64,000 bases of DNA from Mycobacterium sp. HUMS_12744610 (GTDB taxonomy: Bacteria; Actinomycetota; Actinomycetes; Mycobacteriales; Mycobacteriaceae). Below are positions 54,977-63,976 of this stretch, piece after piece (the first letter of the stretch is position 1; each line of letters opens with the position of its first letter). The stretch spans positions 930,001 through 994,000 of the forward strand of contig NZ_JBGEDP010000001.1 of assembly GCF_041206865.1 (NCBI RefSeq), written 5' to 3'. The translations under genes were made by a program, and so were the position numbers. The notes below the pieces were generated by a model that saw nothing but the letters and a program-made list of their open reading frames with translations, had not been told where the DNA came from and did not search any database.

Positions 54977-56394
54977 GAGCCTGTCACGATTTCTGTGTAA
55001 GTCAGAGGTGATTTGACTACGAGTTGTATTCTAGCACAATGGGATTCGCCCAGGGAATAGTCTGGCGAGTGTGTTGAGCGCCACAGTCCAGTTGTGCGTT
55101 CCAGTACCCGAATAGCCTCCTCTCTCGCTGGAGATGTTGCGCAGCCCGAGGTACAGCAACTTCATCGCGGCGTCCTTGTCCGTGAAATGACCACGGTTCT
55201 TGGTGATCTTGCGCAACTGGAAGTTGATCGACTCGATCGCATTGGTGGTGTAGACGATCTTGCGCAACTCCACCGGATAGTCCAGGAACGGAACGAATTC
55301 CCCCCAGGCGTTGTGCCACACGTCAATTGCACCCGGATATTGGGCGCCGAATTGCTGGTCGAACTCCTTGAGTGCGAGTTCGGCTCCATCGACGGTCGGC
55401 GCACTGTAGATCGCCCGCATCGCGGTGGCGACCTTCTTGCGGTCCTTATAAGACACGAAGCGCATCGCATTCCTAATGACGTGCACGACGCAGGTCTGCA
55501 CCACGGTATCGGGATAGATCGAGCGGATCGCATCAGGCAGACCGGTCAGCCCGTCGCAGCAGGCGATGAGGATGTCGCGCACCCCGCGGTTGCGCAGGTC
55601 GATGACGACCTTCTGCCAGAACTTCGCCCCCTCGGAGTCCTGGATCCAGCAGCCCAAGGCGTGTTTGCGGCCCTCCAGATCCACGCCAATGGCCAAATAG
55701 GCGACCTTGGTGGTGATGACCCCGTTGTCGCCGATCCGCAGCCGCAGCCCATCGATGTAGAGGATCGGGTAGACCTCATCGAGCGGGCGGGCCTGCCAGG
55801 CCTTGATCTCATCGACCACCACCTCGGTGATATTGGAGATCAACTCCCGCGACACCGACGCCCCATAGACCTCCTGCAGGTGGGCTTCGATATCGCGGGT
55901 GGTCATTCCCCGTGAATACAGCGACAACACCACCGAATTGATGTTGTTGAGCCGGCGGGTCTTCTTCGGCACAATCGCCGGCTCAAACGAGCCGTTGCGA
56001 TCACGCGGCGCATCGATCTGCACCGGGCCGTTGACGGTGGTCACCGTTTTCGGCGTGGTGCCGTTGCGCGAATTTCCCGATCCGCGTCCGGCCGGATCGC
56101 CGGCCTCATAGCCCAGATGGTGGGTTAGCTCCGCATTCAGCGCCCGCTCCAGCACGGCCTTAGTCAGCTGGTTCAGCAAACCGTCCGCGCCGTCGATCGG
56201 GGTCCCGGTCTTCACCGCATCCTTAATCAACGAGTCCAGCGTCTCTTCGGTGAACATCTCGGCCAGCCGCCGCGCCGCGGTCGTCTCCTCAGCCGGCATC
56301 TGCATGGTCTTGGTCACAAAACACTCCTTCTGTCCGCCCAACGGCGGTCCGATGATGGACCACCCCGGACTTACACAGATGGAATGACACGCCC
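54977..56394 (-). mobile_element. IS256-family insertion sequence, copy C (1418 bp)
   Basis: Same length and ends as copies A and B, in minus orientation. The left flank is TGCAGAGT and the right flank CATTCGGC. These are the reverse complements of the left and right flanks of copy B respectively, which is the signature of an inversion between the two. Confidence 0.95.
55031..56317 (-). CDS. IS256-family transposase, copy C
   Basis: 428 residues, the same translation as copies A and B, from GTG 56317. The longer open frame upstream belongs to the interrupted serine recombinase on the other strand and is not transposase. Confidence 0.95.
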   Translation of the reverse strand: MTKTMQMPAEETTAARRLAEMFTEETLDSLIKDAVKTGTPIDGADGLLNQLTKAVLERALNAELTHHLGYEAGDPAGRGSGNSRNGTTPKTVTTVNGPVQIDAPRDRNGSFEPAIVPKKTRRLNNINSVVLSLYSRGMTTRDIEAHLQEVYGASVSRELISNITEVVVDEIKAWQARPLDEVYPILYIDGLRLRIGDNGVITTKVAYLAIGVDLEGRKHALGCWIQDSEGAKFWQKVVIDLRNRGVRDILIACCDGLTGLPDAIRSIYPDTVVQTCVVHVIRNAMRFVSYKDRKKVATAMRAIYSAPTVDGAELALKEFDQQFGAQYPGAIDVWHNAWGEFVPFLDYPVELRKIVYTTNAIESINFQLRKITKNRGHFTDKDAAMKLLYLGLRNISSERGGYSGTGTHNWTVALNTLARLFPGRIPLC

Positions 56395-56915
56395 CATTCG
56401 GCGGCTGGCAGCCCACTACGACGACGCGACGATCGCGCGTCTGCTCGCACGGCAGGGCGTGATGACTGCGACCGGGCTGGCGTTCACCCGCGACCGGGTT
56501 GGCAGCCTGCGCCGCAAACACGGTATCGCCGGGCCGACCGAGCCTGTCGTACCCGTCGGCGACGATGTACGCATGGTCAGTATCGCCGAAGCCGAGACGC
56601 TGCTGGGGCACCTCCCGCGCCACTCTCTACCGGTGGCTGGCAAGCGGCTTCATCCACGGCGAGCAACATCGCCCTGGCGACCCGTGGCGGATCCGCATCG
56701 ACCCCGAGCTACGCGCCAATATCACCCCAGACACACCCGACGGATGGGTTGGGCTCGAGCAGGCTGCCCGCCGACTCGGCGTGGCCAAACAGACCGTCCT
56801 GGATCGAATCCGCCGCGGAGAGCTCAACGCCGTCCACGTCAACCGTGGCCAACGCAAAGGCCTGGCCATCCAACTGCCGCTGCCGGAGGAGACCTTGTTC
56901 ACTACGGCGCCATGA
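56395..56915 (+). pseudogene. Serine recombinase C-terminal part, frameshifted
   Basis: It continues from the displaced fragment at 53132: RLAAHYDDATIARLLARQGV, then TGLAFTRDRVGSLRRKHGIA, a linker and the start of an excisionase-like HTH domain, VSIAEAETLLGHLPR. Near 56618 a dinucleotide-type slip in CGCGCC moves the frame to ATLYRWLASGFIHGEQHRPG. A second HTH (GWVGLEQAARRLGVAKQTVL) and the end GLAIQLPLPEETLFTTAP follow. Tandem HTH domains after the recombinase domain are usual in this family. The catalytic N-terminal resolvase domain is absent from the window. Confidence 0.75.
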
Positions 56916-57119
56916 AACGCCGACAGCAGCTTGTCGCATCCGGTCCAGAACACCTAATCGCACCACCCGCCCGACCATGAACACCAACAACAACGCAGCA
57001 TTCGGCCCGAATCTGGACCGAATGAGACAAACGACGAAAGGAAATTAGCAGTGAGAACCGGGATCGACCGGGTTGCCCAACTCGTCGCGCAGATCGATCG
57101 TTCGCTTGCGTTCATGAGT
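56916..57119. other. Intergenic, with a possible truncated gene start
   Basis: After the recombinase there is a 135-bp spacer with AAAGGAAATTAGCA, then GTG at 57052 opening VRTGIDRVAQLVAQIDRSLA before the IS256-type element begins. This is probably the beginning of an interrupted gene. Its family is not recognised. Confidence 0.4.
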
Positions 57120-58467
57120 CTATGCGGTAGCGCTGACAGGCTCGGTTGGCACCAGGCCAGTTTCGGTGTGATTTTGCGGATTCCTTTGCGGCAGTTCGGT
57201 CGGTGGGTCGTGCAGCGATCTGCGTAGGTCGGCCAGCAGCCGCAGCCCGGCCGGGGTCATGGTGAACCCGCGCCATCCGGCGCTGGCGCGGTCGAGTACG
57301 GCCCACACCAGTGTGAGGCAGGAGTACTCGCCGGGCAGGCGGCCGATCACCTTGACTCTGCGCCGTGTTTCGCCGAAGGTGCGTTCGATGAAGTTGGAGT
57401 GTCGGGCCCTGGGCCAATGCTCACGGGGAAACCGCAGGTAGACGGTCAGCGAGTCGCGGTCATCGAGCAGGGCCCGCACTGCGGCCGGGTAGGAGTCGCG
57501 CCAGCGCTTGGCGAACGCGTCGGTCCTGTTTTGGGCGAGTTTGACCGCGGCGATGCCGGGTTCGACATCGGCTGGTAGGTCGAAGACCGCCCAATAATCG
57601 GCTTTGACGTCAGCTTGGGCATTCTTGGGCACCTTGGCCAGGATGTTTCTGGCGCGATGAATAAGACACCGCTGCCGCAACGCCGCGCCCATGGTGGTCT
57701 CGACCGCGCCGATCAGCCCGGGTGCGCCGTCGCTGATCACCAGCAGTGGGCACGCCAGGCCGCGTTCGCCGAGCCCGCGCAAGAACCCTTCCCAGGCCGC
57801 ACCGGATTCCGAGGAGGCCGCCTCAAGCCCGACGAACACCGGTTTGCCGTCGGTGTCGATACCCCACGCGGCCAGTACCGGCTCGGCTGAGGCGCCTGCG
57901 TGGTATTTAAAGTGCGACCCGTCCAGGAACAGGTAATCGAGCTCGACGTCGTCGAGGCGGCGAGCGCTCCACTGCTCGAACTGAGCCGTTGATGTCCTCG
58001 CAGATGCGCGACACCGTCGACTTCGACACCGCGGCGGCCTCGCCGAGCGCTTCGACCAGGGTGGCCTCCACGTCGCGGACCGACAACCCGCGCACGAACC
58101 CGGCGATCACCAATGCCTCCAATGCGTTGGTCTTGGTTACTCCCTTGCCGAACAGCTGGGAGGCGAACCGCTCGGTGGTGCCGCGCATCTTCGGCCGTGC
58201 CAGCGTCACCGGTCCCGCGGTGGTCTTCACCGTGGTCGGGCAGTATCCGTTGCGCATCCCGGCGCGGGCGTCCGCACAGCTCGCGGTCCGCTGGTAGCGG
58301 TCCCGGCCCAAAAACGCGGCCACTTCGGCCTCGATGGCGGTCTGCAGCAGCAACCGGGCACCAAGCCGGGCTACTTCCTCGATCGCGCCCGCCAGGTCCT
58401 CGCCGCCGGCGAACACACCATCAATTTCTGCCTGCAACCGCTGCACAGGCGATACCCTCTTCGACAC
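57120..58467 (-). pseudogene. IS256-family transposase (fourth type), one frameshift
   Basis: From ATG 58467 (MSKRVSPVQRLQAEIDGVF), then EVAAFLGRDRYQRTASCADA, RAGMRNGYCPTTVKTTAGPV and ISKST-like AAAVSKSTVSRICEDING. Near 57990 a one-base shift intervenes. The second frame gives AQFEQWSARRLDDVELDYLF with D in FLDGSHFKYHAG, then D in VISDGAPGLIGAVE, RHSNFIERTFGETRRRVKVI with Glu, and the C-terminal end. Corrected length is about 450 residues. Ends were not confirmed, though GTAGGCTCC/GGAACCTACG near 58480-58515 may be part of the right end. Confidence 0.82.
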
Positions 58468-58559
58468 GGACGTAGGCTCCTTCCATCAGACTGGCCGGTC
58501 TTCGAGGGAACCTACGTCCGGATTCTTTTACACCGCGGCAGGGACACGACCTAGCGAGG

Positions 58560-58945
58560 ACACTGTCGCGTTAGAGGACTTGCTGACTCCGACACTCGAC
58601 GAGTTGGACACGATCGCTACCAATGGCGGTCTGGCGCGGGGCGTGCCGACCGGATTCGCTGATCTCGATGAGATCACCTGCGGGCTTCAGCCAGGAACCA
58701 TGGTTACCGTTGCGGCTCGTCCGGGCGTTGGAAAAGTCCGTTCTAGCACTGGATTTCATGCGATCGTGTTCGCTCAGACATCGGATGGCCAGTGTCATCT
58801 TCTCGTTGGAAATGAGTAAGTCCGAAATTGTGATGCGGCTGCTGGCGGCCGAAGCGAGGGTCAAACTTGCGGATATGCGTTCGGGGCGCATGAATGACGA
58901 TGACTGGATCCGGGTGGGCGGCACCATGAGTCAAATCAGCGATGC
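58560..58945 (+). pseudogene. dnaB: DnaB replicative helicase fragment, frameshifted
   Basis: It reads LEDLLTPTLDELDTIATNGG, then GVPTGFADLDEITCGLQPGT and the Walker A VAARPGVGK. One extra G follows immediately, after which another frame continues with LALDFMRSCSLRHRMASVIF, SLEMSKSEIVMRLLAAEARV and DMRSGRMNDDDWIRVGGTMS. This is the RecA-like core of DnaB, missing both the N-terminal domain and everything after MSQISDA. Mycobacterial DnaB P-loops are known intein sites, but there is no intein here. A cell needs one working dnaB, so this must be a duplicate or a plasmid/phage-derived piece. Confidence 0.82.
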
Positions 58946-58978
58946 CCGGATTCGGCCCGTTGCTAGGAGGCGGAATTC

Positions 58979-59019
58979 GTGGCCGCGATTAACGGCGATC
59001 TAGCTAACTACGAGACCGT
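58979..59019 (+). pseudogene. Gene start interrupted by IS256 copy D
   Basis: GTG 58979, preceded by AGGAGGCGGAATTC, opens VAAINGDLANYET and then runs into the left end of copy D. The strong ribosome-binding site suggests a real gene start, but 13 residues are too few to name it. Confidence 0.35.
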
Positions 59020-60350
59020 GGGCGTGTCATTCCATCTGTGTAAGTCCGGGGTGGTCCATCATCGGACCGCCGTTGGGCGGACAGAAGGAGTGTTTTGTGA
59101 CCAAGACCATGCAGATGCCGGCTGAGGAGACGACCGCGGCGCGGCGGCTGGCCGAGATGTTCACCGAAGAGACGCTGGACTCGTTGATTAAGGATGCGGT
59201 GAAGACCGGGACCCCGATCGACGGCGCGGACGGTTTGCTGAACCAGCTGACTAAGGCCGTGCTGGAGCGGGCGCTGAATGCGGAGCTAACCCACCATCTG
59301 GGCTATGAGGCCGGCGATCCGGCCGGACGCGGATCGGGAAATTCGCGCAACGGCACCACGCCGAAAACGGTGACCACCGTCAACGGCCCGGTGCAGATCG
59401 ATGCGCCGCGTGATCGCAACGGCTCGTTTGAGCCGGCGATTGTGCCGAAGAAGACCCGCCGGCTCAACAACATCAATTCGGTGGTGTTGTCGCTGTATTC
59501 ACGGGGAATGACCACCCGCGATATCGAAGCCCACCTGCAGGAGGTCTATGGGGCGTCGGTGTCGCGGGAGTTGATCTCCAATATCACCGAGGTGGTGGTC
59601 GATGAGATCAAGGCCTGGCAGGCCCGCCCGCTCGATGAGGTCTACCCGATCCTCTACATCGATGGGCTGCGGCTGCGGATCGGCGACAACGGGGTCATCA
59701 CCACCAAGGTCGCCTATTTGGCCATTGGCGTGGATCTGGAGGGCCGCAAACACGCCTTGGGCTGCTGGATCCAGGACTCCGAGGGGGCGAAGTTCTGGCA
59801 GAAGGTCGTCATCGACCTGCGCAACCGCGGGGTGCGCGACATCCTCATCGCCTGCTGCGACGGGCTGACCGGTCTGCCTGATGCGATCCGCTCGATCTAT
59901 CCCGATACCGTGGTGCAGACCTGCGTCGTGCACGTCATTAGGAATGCGATGCGCTTCGTGTCTTATAAGGACCGCAAGAAGGTCGCCACCGCGATGCGGG
60001 CGATCTACAGTGCGCCGACCGTCGATGGAGCCGAACTCGCACTCAAGGAGTTCGACCAGCAATTCGGCGCCCAATATCCGGGTGCAATTGACGTGTGGCA
60101 CAACGCCTGGGGGGAATTCGTTCCGTTCCTGGACTATCCGGTGGAGTTGCGCAAGATCGTCTACACCACCAATGCGATCGAGTCGATCAACTTCCAGTTG
60201 CGCAAGATCACCAAGAACCGTGGTCATTTCACGGACAAGGACGCCGCGATGAAGTTGCTGTACCTCGGGCTGCGCAACATCTCCAGCGAGAGAGGAGGCT
60301 ATTCGGGTACTGGAACGCACAACTGGACTGTGGCGCTCAACACACTCGCC
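59020..60350 (+). mobile_element. IS256-family insertion sequence, copy D, 3' truncated
   Basis: Starts GGGCGTGTCATTCC like the others and follows copy B up to ACACACTCGCC at 60350, then switches abruptly to IS30 sequence. About 87 bp of its right end are missing. No target duplication can be assessed. Confidence 0.95.
59097..60350 (+). pseudogene. IS256-family transposase, copy D, C-terminus lost
   Basis: Same translation as the other copies through TVALNTLAR, then about ten native residues (LFPGRIPLC) are replaced by readthrough into the IS30 element up to 60851. All DDE residues remain. The loss of the right terminal repeat means the element cannot be mobilised, though the protein might still act on copies A-C. 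Confidence 0.9.
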
Positions 60351-61647
60351 CGCAACACTTCTCTAGATTCTGGAGGTTGTGTTGGCATCGTCGCGTCGGG
60401 TGAAGAAGGGGCCGGGACGTCGTCCGCAGTCGGCCAAGCGTCAGCGGTTCATGGAGTTGCGGGCTCGCGGGTGGAGCGTGCGGGCCGCGGCCCGCGAAGT
60501 CGGTGTGTCCCGGTCCGCTGCGACGAACTGGACACGCGGTTACAAGACCTACCGCAACGGCGTCGCGGTCGGGTTCGTCCCGCCGCTAGATCGACTAGCG
60601 GTCCGCCAGATCAGCACGCGATACCTGTCCCAGGACGAGCGCATCGAGATCGCCGATCTGCATCACTCAGGGCTGAGGGTGCGGACGATCGCCACCCGAC
60701 TCGGTCGAGCGCCGTCGACGATTTCGAGGGAGCTACGGCGCAACGCACCAGCCGGCCGCGGATATCAGCCCTTCGATGCCCACCGGCGAGCCACCGCGCG
60801 ACGAGCACGTCACCACCGCCGTCGGGTCGACACCAACGACCAGCTCGGTAACGCGGTCGCCGAGCTGCTTCTTCAGCGTTGGAGCCCCCAACAGATCAGC
60901 CGTCACCTCCGCCACCGCTTCCCCGATGATTCATCGATGTGGTTATGCCACGAAAGCATCTATCAAGCTGTCTATCAACCGAATTCACGTTTCATGCGGC
61001 CCTCGCGATTAGCGCCGCACCGACGCTCACCGCTGCGCACCGGTCGAGATCACCGCCGAGCGCATCACCGCCAGAGTTGCCGGCGGCCGCGGTTCCAGCA
61101 GCCGATGCTCACCATCCACGACCGGTCCTTCTCGGCTGTCGACCGGTCTGAAGCCGGCCACTGGGAAGGCGACCTTATCATCGGTAATAACCACCTCTCG
61201 GCGATCGGCACTCTGGTCGAACGCCAGACCCGGATGCTGCGGTTGGTGCATCTGCCTCGCAGTGACGCCGACTCCCTGCACGCGGCCTTGGTGGCCCGCA
61301 TGAAGGATCTGCCACCCACGCTGATGCGGTCGATCACCTGGGACCAGGGCACCGAGATGGCGCGCCACCTTGCCACCACCGACAAGCTCGGCGCGCCCGT
61401 CTACTTCTGCGACTCCAGATCACCCTGGCAACGCGGCACGAACGAGAACACCAACGGACTGCTGCGCGACTACTTCCCGAAGGGCGTCACCCTCATCAGC
61501 CACCCGCCGGAGCAGTTGTTGGCCGTCGAACACGAACTCAACCATCGCCCCCGCATAGTCCTCCAAGACCGTTGCCCCGCCGATCTATTCGCTGCCCTGT
61601 TAGTCTCGAGTGATCCGTCGGTGTTGCGACGTTGAGTAGAACCCACC
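60351..61647 (+). mobile_element. IS30-family element, left end truncated
   Basis: The right end, reverse-complemented, reads GGTGGGTTCTACTCAACG and then TCGCAACAC, similar in layout to the IS30 ends at 20006. On the left only CGCAACAC remains directly against copy D, so about 20 bp of the left end are missing. The junction is therefore a deletion or recombination joint and not a clean insertion. Confidence 0.8.
60379..61635 (+). CDS. IS30-family transposase (second type)
   Basis: 418 residues from TTG 60379 (MLASSRRVKKGPGRRPQSAK) after GGAGG. An N-terminal HTH (ARGWSVRAAAREVGVSRSAA) is followed by the IS30 HTH LGRAPSTISRELRRNAP and WSPQQISRHLRHRFPDDSS. The DDE residues are D in GHWEGDLIIG, D in ITWDQGTEMARH and E in GTNENTNGLLRDYFPKG. 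Intact. It differs from the enzyme at 20 kb mainly in the N-terminal part. Confidence 0.93.
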   Translation: MLASSRRVKKGPGRRPQSAKRQRFMELRARGWSVRAAAREVGVSRSAATNWTRGYKTYRNGVAVGFVPPLDRLAVRQISTRYLSQDERIEIADLHHSGLRVRTIATRLGRAPSTISRELRRNAPAGRGYQPFDAHRRATARRARHHRRRVDTNDQLGNAVAELLLQRWSPQQISRHLRHRFPDDSSMWLCHESIYQAVYQPNSRFMRPSRLAPHRRSPLRTGRDHRRAHHRQSCRRPRFQQPMLTIHDRSFSAVDRSEAGHWEGDLIIGNNHLSAIGTLVERQTRMLRLVHLPRSDADSLHAALVARMKDLPPTLMRSITWDQGTEMARHLATTDKLGAPVYFCDSRSPWQRGTNENTNGLLRDYFPKGVTLISHPPEQLLAVEHELNHRPRIVLQDRCPADLFAALLVSSDPSVLRR

Positions 61648-61736
61648 CCGTCGTCAACACCTCACACCTCTGCCGCGTGGACCGGCCCTAAGTCATTACG
61701 TCACGATCGGCGGTGCCCTTGCCGCCGCGAGTGTCC

Positions 61737-61945
61737 TCACGGGCAAGACACTGCGAAAAGACCGCGCTTCGGCTCCATCACCGCGAATCGTGCGTCGGGC
61801 ACGGCCACTCGGATGTCGGTGGAGCTCAACATCTCGAATCCGCCCGCCACGCAAGTGCCGTTGACCGCGGCGATGATCGGCTTGTACACGGGGAAGCGAT
61901 GCAGGACGGCGTGGATTGCGTCGAGCTTGTCCAGAGAAGAATCCG
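61737..61945 (-). pseudogene. Enoyl-CoA hydratase-like fragment
   Basis: About 65 residues: SLDKLDAIHAVLHRFPVYKP, then IIAAVNGTCVAGGFEMLSST and DIRVAVPDARFAVMEPKRGL, ending at a TGA. This is the central part of a crotonase, with oxyanion-hole sequence before it and the rest after it missing. It is not related to the intact hydratase at 16.4 kb beyond family level. It abuts the IS30 element side, which probably removed its 3' part. Confidence 0.7.
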
Positions 61946-62914
61946 GTTATTTCCGCCTGCATCCTGCGAGTCCGAGGCGGTCGGCGGCATCTCGCTGCCA
62001 GATGTCAAGACCCGGGTGTGTGCCAAGTGATAGGTCGACGGTTCGGCGTGTTCGTTGGTCGCCTGTCTACCGGATGGTCATGAGGCGTTCGGTCGGCCCG
62101 GTGCCTGTAGGTGAGGGCGGGGTGGCAGCCGCGGTGTTTCTGTGGGACGGTGCGGCGCTCGATTCGATGCGGCTGCGGCCGGTGCTCATTGCGGCGATCC
62201 CCTCTTCGGGTGCGTTTCAGTAGATCTGCATATCAGTACGCGGATCAATGAGGGGTCCTGCACTTGGGCCCAAGGTGAGGCGCGGCACCCCTCGCGCGTC
62301 GTCGGCGATGAGTTGCCGGCGGGCGTCTGCTGAGGCCCTGTGTTGGGGACGGTCTAGGTGCACGCGGCGAGGTGTGACTGCTGATCGGACTACGCAGGGA
62401 GCGATTTTTGGCCAACAGCGATACTGAATTCTAGGAAGAAAGGTTTCTGCAGATATCGGGCACCAACCGAGTAAGTCTAGTTTGCTGGCACCTTGAAACT
62501 CTGATAATCGTAATCAAGTCAGACTCTGGCCTGAATGATTCACGTTGTGCTCGATATCAGTAAGTACGCAGACGCGAATTGGCGCATGTCAGTACACCAG
62601 TACATGGTTGTTGAACTGCTGCAATATACGATTGTAGGTGTGGAAGTCAGTGTCTACTGAAACACTGAATTTATGAATATGAATCACTTTGCAAACAAGG
62701 TAGCCCAATTGGCTTGACGCTCACTTTCTGTAGTAGCTAAGCTGCATTGCATAGCCAAAGTTCATACAGCTGGTGGCATTGCTATCACCAGTTGTGGGAA
62801 TCCAGTTGTGGGAATGGAGGTGAGCCCCATTACCACCTAAGTGACTGTGCAACGCACGACAAGTGCGCCGATCATAACGCGATCATCTAATGATCCATGA
62901 ATTCGGAGGGGAAC
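61946..62914. other. Non-coding stretch, AT-rich in its second half
   Basis: No convincing gene. From about 62380 to 62890 the sequence is much richer in A and T than the rest of the window, with runs such as AATCGTAATCAAG and TTTATGAATATGAATC, and stops in all frames. A near-duplicate CCAGTTGTGGGAAT occurs twice around 62790-62815. Base composition of this kind is unusual for a mycobacterial chromosome and may mark a promoter-rich or horizontally acquired leader for the secreted-protein gene. Confidence 0.55.
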
Positions 62915-63253
62915 ATGACTTGCAAGACACGACGCCGCGGTATCACGATCAAGCTCGGCATGGCCGCAGGTGCAGCTTTGGCCGCCGGGCTCATCCCGAT
63001 AGCCAGCGCGGGCGCTGCCTGGGCGGATGAGCCAGACCCAGGGATCACAGTTGGGGGCGGCGGGTCTGGTGGAGTGTCCACCCCGATCGGTGGGGGCAGG
63101 GCGTCGACCGGCGGGTCCGGTGCTTTCAACGACAATGGCGGCGGCTTCGGTACTGGCACGTCGGGCGGTTTGACCGGTCCGGGCGGCGCTGGGAGCGGCG
63201 CTTCCACCGGCGCGGGCGGTGGTTTCACCCTGCCGGGATTGCCGGGATTTTGA
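62915..63253 (+). CDS. Small secreted Gly/Ser-rich protein
   Basis: 112 residues from ATG 62915, preceded by GGAGGGG; an ATG six codons earlier has no such site. A basic start (MTCKTRRRGITIKLG) is followed by the hydrophobic segment MAAGAALAAGLIPIASAGAA and a probable signal peptidase I site after AWA. The mature part begins DEPDPGITVGGGGSGGV and stays Gly/Ser/Thr-rich to the end, LPGLPGF. It contains no cysteine after the signal peptide. No family is recognised; it could be surface-associated. Confidence 0.7.
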   Translation: MTCKTRRRGITIKLGMAAGAALAAGLIPIASAGAAWADEPDPGITVGGGGSGGVSTPIGGGRASTGGSGAFNDNGGGFGTGTSGGLTGPGGAGSGASTGAGGGFTLPGLPGF

Positions 63254-63670
63254 GGTAGGCACCGCAGCGGGAATCGACATTTGACTGGCGTGGCCGCTAG
63301 CCGCGCAGCAACGGATGTCGACATGCGGGGCAAGCGGATGACGCACCCCGAAGCCTCGGGAGAGGACGTTTGCTTGGTGATTGGGACCGGTCGCCCGAGT
63401 CGCGCACATCGTGGCCGGGCGACCGCTCGTCGGCGGGTATGACGGTCGGCTGCCGAACACGCCTGGCGCCTGAAGCGGCCACCCATGATGCCGAGCATGA
63501 AGTGTTGGTGCGCGCGCCCAGTCGCAAAGTTCGTGATTGAGGCGTGACGGGCGGTCCACCACGCAACGCACGATGTCTTGCGGTCACCATCTTCCACCAT
63601 CTTCGAGCCAGCGCCCGTTCACATCCGGCCACCAGGTCGGCAACGGGTCGCGGCGGGCAAGGCGGGCGGT
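63254..63670. other. Region without a supported gene
   Basis: 417 bp of ordinary GC content. Open frames exist on both strands, but none has a credible start with a ribosome-binding site or recognisable sequence. Confidence 0.5.
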
Positions 63671-63976
63671 TCATCGCGCTGCGCGGCGCACCAGACAGCG
63701 CGGTCGCCTGGCGTTTCTGCCGCGCGCTCGCAACGCCGTGCTGCGCCGCTTCATCGAGGCTGCAGTGCGCTTCATCGCGTCGATGAGGTCCTTGGCCTCG
63801 CCGATCGATTCCAAAATGGCCACCCGAGCTTGGCCGGCCTCCTTAGTCAGTGGTGTGCCCAGGAGCTGCCAGTCCGAGCGCAGCCAGTCGCGCGCCGCGC
63901 TGAGCGCTGATCTCACTTCGTCGATGCAGGCGCGGGCGTTCTCGAATAGTTCGGGACGAGTTGGCAGGTCAGCCAT
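63671..63976 (-). CDS. Small helical protein of unknown function
   Basis: 101 residues from ATG 63976 after AAAGGAC: MADLPTRPELFENARACIDE, then VRSALSAARDWLRSDWQLLG and ARVAILESIGEAKDLIDAMK, ending in a strongly basic tail. Predominantly alpha-helical by composition, with no signal peptide. Not recognised. The last 30 or so residues are Arg-rich, and the true protein may be this length or extended by an uncorrected shift. Confidence 0.5.
   Translation of the reverse strand: MADLPTRPELFENARACIDEVRSALSAARDWLRSDWQLLGTPLTKEAGQARVAILESIGEAKDLIDAMKRTAASMKRRSTALRARGRNARRPRCLVRRAAR

Noticed and set aside
59073..60851. A 592-residue protein made of IS256 transposase plus a novel C-terminal domain
   Set aside because: The extra part is readthrough into the IS30 element in a non-native frame. 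The transposase simply lost its last residues.
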